From NCBI RefSeq assembly GCF_026151205.1, contig NC_087077.1:9539983-9603982 (forward strand): DNA of 64,000 nt. The letters run 5' to 3'. A program made the translations under genes and the position numbers. The notes beneath the pieces are model-generated. The model saw only the letters and a list, made by a program, of their open reading frames with translations, was not told where the DNA came from and ran no database searches. Origin of the DNA: Bolinopsis microptera. Taxonomy: Eukaryota > Ctenophora > Tentaculata > Lobata > Bolinopsidae. Positions 1-9,389 of the stretch are shown piece after piece; the first letter of the stretch is position 1, and every line of letters starts with the position of its first letter.

Positions 1-1030
1 TCTAACCTAGCTCCATCTGCTTTGTTGGCCCCTGCAGGAAGTTCTCTACCGTTGACAGGAAGAAGGGCATGTTCAGTGGTAACATCTATACAGTCAGCAG
101 TTGTTAAGTTTCTAAGTTTCTAACATTACTGGTATTGTTAAGATCAGAAATGAAGAAAACAGTATATGGCACCCCACAGTATCTCTTACAGCAATTTATG
201 GCACTTTGACGCAACTCTTGACAGTTGATTCTAACCATCGACAATGTTTCACTTGACAGATAAGTATGTGTACTGATTGTAAAGAAAAGAGGAAAATAAA
301 TGAAAATAGAAACATTCTGTGCTAAATAAAACACACGACAGGCTGATAAGGAAGATTAGTTTACTAGCAAATTATATTAGGTGTCTTTTGGATGTATACT
401 AAACCATAGGTGCAGATTTCGTTTTGAGGTGAACTTTTAAGTTCCCGAGAAATCTTCTTAAGTTTGCTTTTTTTCCTCCTAGGGCACATTCGTAACCTAC
501 GGGCCAGGTAAACCTAAACTACATATTTACCGTTATGTACGTTGGTATCTGTTGAGGAGCCAAATCATCTGAAAAGCCCTAAACCTATATTTTGCTCAGG
601 CACGTAGCCAGGATTTTTCTTTTGGGGGGGGGGGGGGGGGGGGCTGTCGGCGAGCGAAGCTGCAAGCTGTAGCAGGGGTCTTTTTGCGAAATAGGGTGTT
701 TTAGGCTAAATTGAAAGTTTAATGAATTTACAAAAATGTATGGTTTGGCATAATCATTGCCTACAATCCTGACCTGAGTAATTTCCCTCTTTGAGACTTT
801 ATTTAGGGTTGAAAATTGAGTTTATCGAGAGGAAGTGAGAAATCTCTGGTTCAAATTTGGATTTGAAGCCATGTTTAATTTTTTCTGTTGAGGTCAACTT
901 TTTGTGCAGAAAGTGCTCGATTTTAGGGAAACAAATTTATTATTATCAAACATGTCAATCTTACAAATGTCAACAATCCTAAAATAATTTAGAACCGAAA
1001 CGTGATCCTTTGTAAAATTATATGTCCCAA
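1..1030. other. No gene recognised; possible transposon end and poly-G run
   Basis: No coding region is supported here. At 598-645 a segment beginning CAGGCACGTAGCCAGGAT, followed by a long G run, resembles the terminus of an inverted-repeat DNA transposon fragment. No partner end or target duplication was found, so this is only a hint. Confidence 0.3.
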
Positions 1031-1033
1031 TAA

Positions 1034-1315
1034 TCAAATTGACTTGTACTCAAGTATAAAGTTAAACAATTTACTCCAATAACCACGGTCACTAGCAAGT
1101 TCTCTCAAATGGAGAATATCATCATACGACTCCAGCAAGATGAAGCGCTTCCAGAACTTAACCTTCAGACCGTGGTGCAGGAGGTTACGTCTGTGAGCCC
1201 CGAGTCTACCAACTTCACTACACATCTCAACAGCAAAACACAGCGCAGCTTGAGCTGGTGATCTTTCATCGCTCCTCAGTATGTGTCCAAGCATCTTCCA
1301 CCTAGATAACTCAGC
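1034..1315 (-). pseudogene. Non-LTR retrotransposon reverse-transcriptase C-terminal fragment
   Basis: The minus-strand reading frame gives a conceptual peptide with KMLGHILRSDERSPAQ and, further on, LRELASDRGYW. This is the style of the region just after the reverse-transcriptase thumb in many invertebrate endonuclease/RT non-LTR elements. There is no catalytic core and the frame ends at 1034, so it is a fragment and not a gene. The neighbouring fragment at 1366-1488 comes from a slightly more N-terminal part of the same kind of protein but lies on the opposite strand. Assignment is by remembered family pattern; the exact clade is not clear. Confidence 0.5.
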
Positions 1316-1365
1316 ATAACTCTAGTTGCTGGGGAATGCCTAAATGGTACTGGGACTAACTAGAT

Positions 1366-1488
1366 GCATGTCACCGTAACCACCTCAGAAAGATCATGAA
1401 TGTCAGCTGGCCACGCAGTATGATGTCCAAAGATACCCTCTACAAACAGAGTAACTCTACCCCTATGTCAAACAAATTTAAGTTTGCT
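1366..1488 (+). pseudogene. Inverted RT fragment of a non-LTR element
   Basis: The plus-strand frame reads CHRNHLRKIMNVSWPRS followed by KDTLYKQ. That is the common HLRKI..I.WP....N..LY signature found upstream of the MLGH motif in LINE-type RT proteins. It lies about 50 bases from, and head-to-head with, the fragment at 1034-1315. Too short to be functional. Confidence 0.45.
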
Positions 1489-1489
1489 T

Positions 1490-2150
1490 TTAATTTTTAA
1501 TGTGCTGTCGGCACCTGAAATGGACGAAATCTGCAGGGGTGTACTAAAATATAATATGTGATAAAAATGTCACCGCTTTTGCCTATTGCCTATGTTTAAT
1601 GGCACATTTTCTTTGATTAGCATTTTCAATTGAGTGTATGAAGTCCAATTGTTAGTGGTTAGATAACCAATGAGTGAAGCTTAATTTTGTATTGCATATA
1701 CTAATTTCTACAAACCATAGAATATTAAATATCAAATGTGTCCAGTATGGCGCAAATGAGGGTGAGAGTTGTCCTAACCAACTGCATGCCCCTACGATCG
1801 CGTCACCACTGGTGAGCAAGCATTGGATTGTTGTTTAGCTGTGTTGAAAGGGAACATTACTTGATTAATTCATCAATTCGGATTTTAACAACGATGAGCT
1901 ATGATATACTGTTCATCTTAACTTATTGGATCAATTTTATTATATGATTAGATTTTGTCAACGAACTTGGCACACAAAAGATTATAATGCGGAGGTTGGC
2001 TGGCTCTTTTATAATATAAATAAATGTGACACTCCGATTTACAGAATGCTTGCTAGAGAATTAAACAAATAAATATTATCAGACTATACATGCAGCATGA
2101 GTAACTGGTGAATGAGCCTTTGGTAAAAACGGATCCGGAAAAGTCAATGC
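1490..2150. other. No feature recognised
   Basis: AT-rich sequence without a supportable ORF, repeat boundary or RNA gene. Confidence 0.4.
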
Positions 2151-2189
2151 GGAAGACAATACCAAAGACCCGAGTGCACTCGGGTCTGG

Positions 2190-2561
2190 ATGATGATTAA
2201 TCACTCTACACTCGACTGTCACGTGACTTTTTCTACTCGTTCTCTAGCTGGTCCTGAACGACTATTCGAAACCCTAACCCTCTTATCTGATCCCAACCCT
2301 AACCCTAACCCAATCCTTAATAAAAGCATATGCTGAAACCCTAACCCTAACGAGAAATTGGACTAACTTCCTTATACGGTCATATCACGTGATCGAGACA
2401 GTTTTTCGCCAATATCTCGACAGGGGAGCATTTTAACCCTATGTCATAGGGGGTGATTCGGAATCATGAATCAGCGTCCGAAAATACATCGATTGAAGTT
2501 GGTTTCAACTGTCGGGGGCCCTTTTAGAACAATCTCGAAGATCGACTGTAGAGTGATTTAG
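2190..2561 (+). mobile_element. Telomere-repeat-bearing MITE, family T, copy 1
   Basis: A non-coding element of about 370 bp with imperfect terminal inverted repeats: TTAATCACTCTACACTCGAC at the left, and a right end whose complement reads CTAAATCACTCTACAGTCGA. Inside are a CACGTGA motif near each end and several CCCTAA units (2270-2350). The same arrangement recurs inverted at 4731-5200 and direct at 10859-11232, so it is a dispersed family and not a chromosome end. No transposase is encoded, so it would be non-autonomous. Confidence 0.7.
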
Positions 2562-2599
2562 CACGCTCGCTCGGGTCTTTGGTATTGTCGTCGGTATAT

Positions 2600-3780
2600 T
2601 GTCCATTATCTACGTTCTGCTTTCATAATTTCAACAATAGTGAGTTCTAAATATACAGCTTTAAACCGACTAAGTGTAGCCTGGATGAATTAAATACTTG
2701 ACAATCCGCACTCCTATAATTCAAAAGCATGAGTAACTCGTAGTGATGTATGATCCTTAAAAACTTAAAATTTAAATTTGTTGTCCTAAAAAAGTTGTTT
2801 TCCCATATAGCCTGCTAGTCTGTTGCTCACGTCTTTCATGCATGGATAGCCTAGGATGCCACGTGAAAAGGGTGCCGCGCACAAAATATTCAATCCACGT
2901 TCGGAAAGTATTTGTTACTGTTGCTTTATAATACAAACTAGTTTCATCGAACGATTTTTTCTTGCACATAAATCGTAAATCAAATCATTGATATATGCAG
3001 GATCAACAATAAAAACGATTAACTGTATCCATTCAAAATTTAAAAACTACAAACTAATATGAAATTTAATGTATTACATTAATATAGGTAACTCAAATCA
3101 AAATTTCGAACGCGCGTACGCAATGTGCATCAAACTCAAAACAATTGACAAAACAACCAAAAAATATTGCAATTTATAATCATAATGAAGTATGTCAATC
3201 TGTTGAGCAGAAATCAAAAATATTTGATACATCAAATATATAATAGGCTAGGCGCGCGCTATATTTTTACCAAAAGTACATCCAATAAATTTGATCTACG
3301 TACGTATTGAAATGTATCCTTGTGTAAATTTGTATTGATCCCGTTTGATGCGACAAAAAATTCTTTTATTAGGCAAGGAAATTACTAAACTGTCAACGTT
3401 TCAATGTTATTGACGTACGTAATTGCATGCCACTCTTCGCGCGCGAAGTGTTGTAACATTGTATCAACAATGTTACAACATCGTATGCATGATCTCAAAT
3501 TATTTGTTTGCTGTAGGGGTATTGGTATGGGTACCACTACCTAGTGGCCCTGGAGTCCGAAGAGATGATGTCCATATTAGGAGTTAGTTGGATGTTCATT
3601 TGTTGTAAAGGTTGAAGGTCGCGCGCGAAAAGTGGCATGCAACGTATGTCAAGGTAGTCTTATCAGCACGTTCGTTACTTGTAGGTTTATAATCTACCAG
3701 GACGCGCGCCGAGTTGGACTCGTCGACGGTTGAAACAATCATTTTACGAGTATCACCCGTTAACAGCTTACAATCTATCG
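2600..3780. other. No gene recognised; scattered GC-rich hairpin motifs
   Basis: AT-rich intergenic DNA punctuated by GCGCGC blocks. Around 3424-3445 and 3618-3650 there are copies of a motif joining TCGCGCGCGAA to GTGGCATGCAACGTATGTCA. The same motif occurs at about 4126-4165 and 26157-26205. No ORF is convincing. Confidence 0.4.
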
Positions 3781-3783
3781 GCG

Positions 3784-3854
3784 GCTTACTGGGCCGCGCT
3801 CAGCCTGTCATTCCGCCGAATCTCTATTGAACATAATAGCCTGAGGTCCCCAGG
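3784..3854 (+). repeat. Short inverted-repeat element, family S1 (copy)
   Basis: Starts TTACTGGGCCGCGCTCAGCC and ends AGCCTGAGGTCCCCAGG, matching the intact 87-bp copy at 4907-4993. It abuts a family S2 element directly on its right, so its own right flank cannot be inspected for a target duplication. Confidence 0.6.
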
Positions 3855-3928
3855 TTGCTCTAACCAGAGCCCTCTCGCTTGCAGTAGCGCGCGACCGCCG
3901 TACGCGTATACACATGGCTATGTGAATG
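3855..3928 (+). repeat. Short two-hairpin element, family S2 (copy)
   Basis: Begins with the stem-loop GCTCTAACCAGAGC, continues through a GC-rich GCTTGCAGTAGCGCGCGACC core and ends with a second stem-loop, CACATGGCTATGTG. Other copies lie at 21069-21176, 21448-21517 and 24685-24770. Confidence 0.6.
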
Positions 3929-4023
3929 CGTAATACATACAACTTTGACGGATGTTACTCGTCTAAATTTCTTCGAAGTAGCGCGCGCCGGGCCAGATCA
4001 CCATTAACAATGGTCAAATACAA

Positions 4024-4620
4024 TTTATTGAAATGTGTCTTCGCGGCAGGAAGGGTCCAGGAGATCACGACGTAATAAAGTAATTGATACATGTTACGTA
4101 TCCCAAATATATATCTTCGGCGGCGCGCGCTTCGCGCGCGAAAGGTGGCATGCAACGTATGTCAATAAAGTAAGATCAAGACAATTTACATATTGGACAA
4201 GAATAATACACAAATATTATTAATAACGTTCGTTAACTTTGAATTTACAAAGTTAATTATTACTATCAACTAGATAACTTCAGAAATGGGACATTAATGC
4301 AATGGCGTAACGTTGCCTGTTGGTGCCCCCGCCGAAAATGCACCCCCTCCCCTGTTGGCGCCCCTCCCTAAAATTGAACAAAATAGGTGATTTTAGCATT
4401 TAATTTAGAGGATACGCTGGCAAAATCTTTAAAAAAGTGCGTTTCTAGAGCAAAACGCACAGTTTTGCTGGTACCTCAGTTGAGTTTTTCAAAATTGTCC
4501 CACATTCAAACGCGAACGACGATTTTGCGGGGTCAGCGGGGCTTTTGTTACGCCACTGCATAAATGAATATCTTAAAATCTGATAAGTAGCAAGCGTGCT
4601 AAATCATTGTCATACGTTGT
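4024..4620 (+). repeat. Dispersed repeat, shared with 29890-30120 and interrupted by insertions
   Basis: The segments flanking 4100-4165 and 4300-4558 match 29890-30120 nearly base for base (GGCAGGAAGGGTCCAG, later TATTATTAATAACGTTCGTT, then TCTGATAAGTAGC). The later copy is uninterrupted, which shows that the GC-rich hairpin block at about 4120-4165 and the 259-bp element at 4300-4558 are insertions into this copy. Confidence 0.65.
4300..4558 (+). mobile_element. hAT-like MITE, 259 bp
   Basis: Terminal inverted repeats CAATGGCGTAAC and GTTACGCCACTG enclose a non-coding 259-bp interior. The flanking octamers CATTAATG and CATAAATG differ at one base, as expected for an aged 8-bp target duplication, which is the hAT size. 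The related locus at about 30090 has the uninterrupted site ACATAAATGAAT. Confidence 0.75.
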
Positions 4621-4638
4621 ATGACCCGTCGCGCACGA

Positions 4639-4698
4639 AGTGACGATACTATAGTGACGATACTATAGTGACGATACTATAGTGACGATACTATAGTG
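4639..4698 (+). repeat. 15-bp tandem repeat, about 4 copies
   Basis: Unit GTGACGATACTATAG repeated about four times without spacers. It follows a copy of the ATACGTTGTATGACCCG motif that recurs near 5700, 9895, 10690 and 17220. Confidence 0.8.
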
Positions 4699-4730
4699 AA
4701 GCGACAGTGGGGGTTACCACGTGATACAAC

Positions 4731-5200
4731 TAAATCACTCTACAGTCGATCTTCGAGATTGTTCTAAAAGGGCCCCCAACAGTTGTAATTAACTTCAATC
4801 GATGTATTTTCGGACGCTGATTCCGAATCACCCCCCATGACATAGGGGTGAAATGCTCCCCTGACGAGATATTGGCGAAGAACTGTCTCGATCACGTGAT
4901 ATGACCTTACTGGGCGGCGCTCAGCCTGTCATTCCGCCGAATCTTTATTCGGTTTATGTTTATGAACATAATAGCCTGGGGTCCCCAGGTAAGATATGAC
5001 CGTATAAGGAAGTTACTCTAATTTCTCGTTAGGGTTAGGGTTTCAGCATATGCTTTTGCTAAGGATCGGGTTAGGGTTAGGGTTGGGATCAGATTAGAGG
5101 GTTAGGGAATTTCGAATAGTCGTTCAGGTCCAGCTAGAGAACGGGTTGAAAAATTCACGTGACAGTCGAGTGTAGACTTAAAGTGATTAATCATCATCCA
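4731..5200 (-). mobile_element. Telomere-repeat-bearing MITE, family T, copy 2
   Basis: Inverted relative to copy 1: begins TAAATCACTCTACAGTCGAT and ends AAGTGATTAATCATCATCCA, with internal GGGTTAGGGTTAGGG and TTAGGG units at 5030-5105. It is interrupted by the 87-bp S1 element at 4907-4993. It lies at the 3'-side edge of the duplicated block, and a partial counterpart is present in unit B at about 12465-12610. Confidence 0.7.
4907..4993 (+). mobile_element. 87-bp S1 mini-element with 8-bp target duplication
   Basis: Inserted inside a family T element: ATATGACC occurs at 4899-4906 and again at 4994-5001, and uninterrupted family T copies have this octamer once. The ends TTACTGGG and CCCAGGTAAG form an inverted repeat, and the middle holds a CCGAATCTTTATTCGG hairpin. 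This is one of the smallest elements here with an intact duplication; the 8-bp size suggests hAT-type mobilisation. Confidence 0.75.
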
Positions 5201-5891
5201 CATCTCCTACGGTCATAAGTGCGCGTACCGTCACGAAATTGTCAACAGTTAACCTCATAAAAATAGTAAGGAGCAAAATTTAAAAAATCACTGCATCATG
5301 CATTATAATCGATTGTGCCTCTGTCAGGAACATATGTTCTAAATTTGAAATGATACGGATGAAAGTTCTAGGAGAAGATAGGTTTTGAAGGTGGTTTCAG
5401 GGGTCAATTGCTGACAGTGACAGGGGGAGGGGGTAAAATTGGTCAAAATCTTGCTGACGTTATATCACTTGATTCACGATGTCAATCCTTCGCAGCTCGG
5501 TGAGGCACAGTGGTGCATCTCGCGAGAAGCATTATTTGATGCGCGCGCGACCAAGTAGTGCATCGCGCTACAATTATATCACATAATATGTGAACGCTCC
5601 CTTTGTATCACTATCACGTCGTGACCCCAATTGTAGCGTTTCTACATGCTACACTTACAGCTCAGTACAGGGGGAGCCGCGCACTCGTGCGTGGCGGGTC
5701 ATACAACGTATGACAACGCTCCCTTACTCTTAGTAGGGGTACGTTTCACGTGTTACTGTTAGATATGTTTATTGATTTTAAGTTAAACCGTCGTTTTTAA
5801 ATAATTTACAAAGAATCTAACACAAGTGTGTACAGTGTACACAGCACAATTACCAAATTTACAATCCGCCGTCATAATTTTCTACTATAAC

Positions 5892-6486
5892 TAGGAGGTG
5901 CACCATAAAAATAAACTTGCTCGGATTTTAAAATTTTTTGTACCATTCTTTTCTAGAGACTGTGAGAATTTTCACAATACCAAATTTGTCATACCTTTTT
6001 GGAAAAATCAGTGAGTTTCGCCTAGGTGTCATATTTGATGGTGCGCGGCTTTAGGAGCAAAATTAGCTGTAAAAGTCGCGTAATTTGACCAAATTTGACC
6101 AAATTCGTTGGTTTTTGTCGTATTATTTGGATATATCTTCAGTTCCTTGAATGAGATCATTCTGAAAATTGGCGACGACCTTCCAATAGTGCTTTCACAA
6201 CTGTCCGAAAAATTTGGTGGATATCGGAGTTGATATAGTGATCAAAATGGGGCAAAATATGCTGCTTTTAGCTGTAACATAATGTCTGATGGTTAGATAT
6301 GCTTTAAACTTTTCGGACACTTTCCTTGTAAGTCTATGAGTAAGCTTACCAATTTTTGTTGCAATCGGAGGTCGGGAAGGATACTTAATATCTATTTGTT
6401 TGAAGAAAATTGTGCTGGCCGAAATTAGCGCTAAAAAACCATCCTACAGTCGGCACGCGCGGCTCACTGTCGATGGTGCACTACCT
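5892..6486 (+). mobile_element. hAT-like MITE, family H1, copy 1 (595 bp)
   Basis: Left end TAGGAGGTGCACCAT and right end ATGGTGCACTACCT form a terminal inverted repeat. ACTATAAC lies directly outside both ends (5884-5891 and 6487-6494), an 8-bp target duplication. The interior has no usable ORF. A second intact copy is at 11512-12079. It interrupts sequence homologous to the 3' tail of receptor gene B, so it landed in the tail/3' region of receptor A after the two units separated. Confidence 0.85.
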
Positions 6487-6710
6487 ACTATAACTTTGTC
6501 AACATCTTAATTTATAATTATTTTAGCTTCATCGCCTTTTCAGAATTAAAAAAAATTTCGGCTAGCGATTTAGTTAAAGCGGAAGGAGACACTTGTTCTA
6601 GGGTGGTCCATGTCTTCGTTGCCTTCCCATGTACTACTACTGCCTCCTCAGCTACATTGCATTTGCTTGTAGTCACATTTTCTACTATAGCTTCGTCAAC
6701 ATCTTCATTT

Positions 6711-9389
6711 CTAATTATCTGAATTCTGATCATGAAGTTTTCTTCCGTTTGACAAATCATTGCTGATAAATCTAAAGCGTCTTTTCAAAGCCTTCATAAA
6801 AGTTAGGCCGTCGATCTGCATTGATTCATTAACAGAAACATATACAAACTCAACCAAAAACAGGATGAAAGAAATCGCGACTCCTGCACTAAGTAAATAA
6901 AACACTCCCGCTAAAGTGTCCAGATCCAACGTACCCTTCTCTGCCATGACTGATGTGGAACAAACGGTAGCTCCCCCTGTCCACTTTTCCCACAGACTGT
7001 CAATAAAACCTTCTTCTCTAAACTTTAGGAGATATGTGTCTATAATAGTTTCATACGGAGAGTCTTTTGGTAAACCAAAAGCGTACGCAAAGGATTGAAA
7101 CTCTTCTCCGACAGAAAATATATCACAGTCCCCTCCGAGATTGTATGCCAGGACGGGCGACTCATCTATGAAGACAAAGTTACCTTGACGTACTGTATCC
7201 AGGGCATCTGAAACGTTCTGTAACTTTATTCCCTCATTAGCAATTCTCAAGTATCTGGTGTCCATGTGCGTCTTCAGAAGAGTCTCAGGATGTCTGCTCC
7301 CAATAACCCCCCACTGGTACGTATCCTGTGCCAGTAAATCAAGGACTGTCTTCAAAGAAGTGCCGAGGTTACTGAGAGTAAGGGAGGCAGTGAGGTTAGC
7401 GGTGTACATGGAGGTTACAACCAACATGAAAGTCCACCAAATAATGATGAGGAACCGTCCGGATATACAAGGGAGTGCGGGAATTGACAATTCCACTTCA
7501 CCAGTGGCCATCATCCACAACGAGCTGATAAAGGAAGCCTCATCACTTTTACCCTCTTCCTCTGCCTTGTCTATCAGACAACCGTATAGCTTATTACCAT
7601 GTATTGAGCACCGTCTCTTCTTCATTTCATCTCTCTGTCCTGTACATTCGTTACAAGAACACGTTTTCACGGCGTAAAGTTTAGTTCCATACTTACTATA
7701 GGGAGAAAACTTACCAATGCAGGAGATGAGAGCAACCAGGATGAAATATGAAAGCAGAACCATCAACCAGACGAGAGGGTCGAATGGAGACAAAAAGAAG
7801 TATTTGTTACCTGTCTTTGATTCACCCTTCACCACCGCTTTTAAGCCTGCGTCCATAAACGCGAAGCTGAAATCAATGACAGTTTTTCTGGCTGAGTTAG
7901 TTGATAGGTCGATGGCTATTATGTCAGTTTTATCCGCTAGCAGATCTCCGATCATCCCATTCCATTCCTTGGTAGTCTCGTTTTTTGCTCCAAACTTTAA
8001 ATCAGCGGGGGAAATGTACTCATATGTGAAAGACAACTCTTCAGCTAGCCGTACCACCATGTCGTTAACCATTCCCGACCAGCAGGCATTTCCTTCGCAT
8101 TCCTTTGTGGAATGAAACATGAAAGGTTTCTCCTCGACTGTCCCTAATCTTAAGTGTCTATCTACCAGATTCTTATTAACACCAGTTGGAACGATATTGG
8201 TTCCGTCAAAAAACTGCATGTTTTGTGTCATCTGGAGGCCTGATGAGTTGGTCCAAGTACCGACCGTACTAAACTTATCATCCACAAAGTTCAGTATCTC
8301 GTAAGACGGCTCATTCCTTTCTCCGTTAATTGTAAAATTGATTTCTCCAGAAATTCCCGTATACCTGGTTTGTAGTATTGAATCCAGAACAGTTTTACCT
8401 TGGTTCCAACCTTCTGATTCAGAAGAACAATCCACGTCTTGTGTAATGTCCTCTGAAACTCCGATCAGTGCTTCGTCAACAAATCCTATTGCATCAAAAG
8501 TAAGATCTGTGTAACTGGTCAAATCTTCAGCTTTACCGACATTCAAAATGTAAGAGTCCTTATATTTCTTGTACTTGCTACTTTTTATTTGAGCTGGCTT
8601 GATCCCTATTAATCCCTCATAAAAACTCAAGGAGTTACCATTATCTTCCGCTAAATATTGAGGCTGTGCCGCAATGGCATCTGTAACTATCCACACATAT
8701 TCTGGTCCCATCAGACCTATCTCGTGGGCCTTTTCCAGGACACGTTTCCCAAACTCAGCTGCGGCATTGAGTACGATAACCTTGACAAGGGAGTGCCGGA
8801 TCTCTGACAGTGGGCCTGATATTTCCGTTGTAGTATTATCTGCTGAGAAAATGAGAAAATCTTTTAACTCTACACTTGAGTCTGTTAAAAGTAAATTCTC
8901 TAGTTTTATCATCCCGTTTAGTCCATACGAATCTGCCGTTGCCAGAATTGAAACTTCGTGCCAGTTGTAATATTTGATCAAATCGTAGATAGCTTCACTC
9001 TGATAAAAATCCGATGCCAACATTCGAATGATGTATTCCCGATTTTTATTCCAAAGAAACGGATCGGTCGCTGAGACTGCTATATGTGGTATTTCCAAGG
9101 GTGAGAATATGTCCGACTGAATGGCGGTGTCTGGAGAATCTCCTTTGGTGATGACCACAGAAACTCCCTCCGTCACCAGCTGACAACATGCTTCTATCAT
9201 GCTCTGCAGTTTGGTGTCATCATACTCCACTGTTACCAGAGTATAGGAAACGTTCTGTGCGGCGTAGCTGGACAAGCTCTTCAGGGCATTGTTGTACCTG
9301 TCTTGTTTTGAGATAAGGAATCCTACTTTGGTTTCGGAGAAGGAAAGTGTGAGAGCGCAGAGAAAGGACAATAGTTTGTACGAATACAT
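6711..9389 (-). CDS. Ionotropic glutamate receptor-like channel, copy A
   Basis: Intronless ORF of 892 aa with the full iGluR order. A signal peptide (about 1-18) is followed by a periplasmic-binding-like amino-terminal domain (about 19-390), S1 half of the ligand core (about 400-535), M1 (about 540-557), pore loop (about 620-645), M3 carrying MYTANLTASL (661-670, the SYTANLAAF gate), S2 (about 680-810) and M4 (about 824-850). Arg501 in NSARKTVIDFS corresponds to the family Arg that holds the ligand alpha-carboxylate, and Glu743 (FIDES) to the Glu that holds the amino group. GSRH (697-700) puts Arg where glutamate-binding receptors usually have Thr, so the ligand may not be glutamate. The M1-pore linker is long and Cys-rich (Cys577, 579, 582, 594, 604). 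The last residues are frameshifted relative to copy B. It should act as a plasma-membrane cation channel tetramer. Confidence 0.93.
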   Translation of the reverse strand: MYSYKLLSFLCALTLSFSETKVGFLISKQDRYNNALKSLSSYAAQNVSYTLVTVEYDDTKLQSMIEACCQLVTEGVSVVITKGDSPDTAIQSDIFSPLEIPHIAVSATDPFLWNKNREYIIRMLASDFYQSEAIYDLIKYYNWHEVSILATADSYGLNGMIKLENLLLTDSSVELKDFLIFSADNTTTEISGPLSEIRHSLVKVIVLNAAAEFGKRVLEKAHEIGLMGPEYVWIVTDAIAAQPQYLAEDNGNSLSFYEGLIGIKPAQIKSSKYKKYKDSYILNVGKAEDLTSYTDLTFDAIGFVDEALIGVSEDITQDVDCSSESEGWNQGKTVLDSILQTRYTGISGEINFTINGERNEPSYEILNFVDDKFSTVGTWTNSSGLQMTQNMQFFDGTNIVPTGVNKNLVDRHLRLGTVEEKPFMFHSTKECEGNACWSGMVNDMVVRLAEELSFTYEYISPADLKFGAKNETTKEWNGMIGDLLADKTDIIAIDLSTNSARKTVIDFSFAFMDAGLKAVVKGESKTGNKYFFLSPFDPLVWLMVLLSYFILVALISCIGKFSPYSKYGTKLYAVKTCSCNECTGQRDEMKKRRCSIHGNKLYGCLIDKAEEEGKSDEASFISSLWMMATGEVELSIPALPCISGRFLIIIWWTFMLVVTSMYTANLTASLTLSNLGTSLKTVLDLLAQDTYQWGVIGSRHPETLLKTHMDTRYLRIANEGIKLQNVSDALDTVRQGNFVFIDESPVLAYNLGGDCDIFSVGEEFQSFAYAFGLPKDSPYETIIDTYLLKFREEGFIDSLWEKWTGGATVCSTSVMAEKGTLDLDTLAGVFYLLSAGVAISFILFLVEFVYVSVNESMQIDGLTFMKALKRRFRFISNDLSNGRKLHDQNSDN

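Noticed and set aside
2270..2350. A chromosome end (telomere)
   Set aside because: The CCCTAA runs are short, lie inside a repeated element with inverted ends and recur in both orientations.
6518..6760. A separate 80-aa gene downstream of receptor A
   Set aside because: Its first part is the out-of-frame remnant of the tail seen in receptor B; no independent start or conservation is evident.
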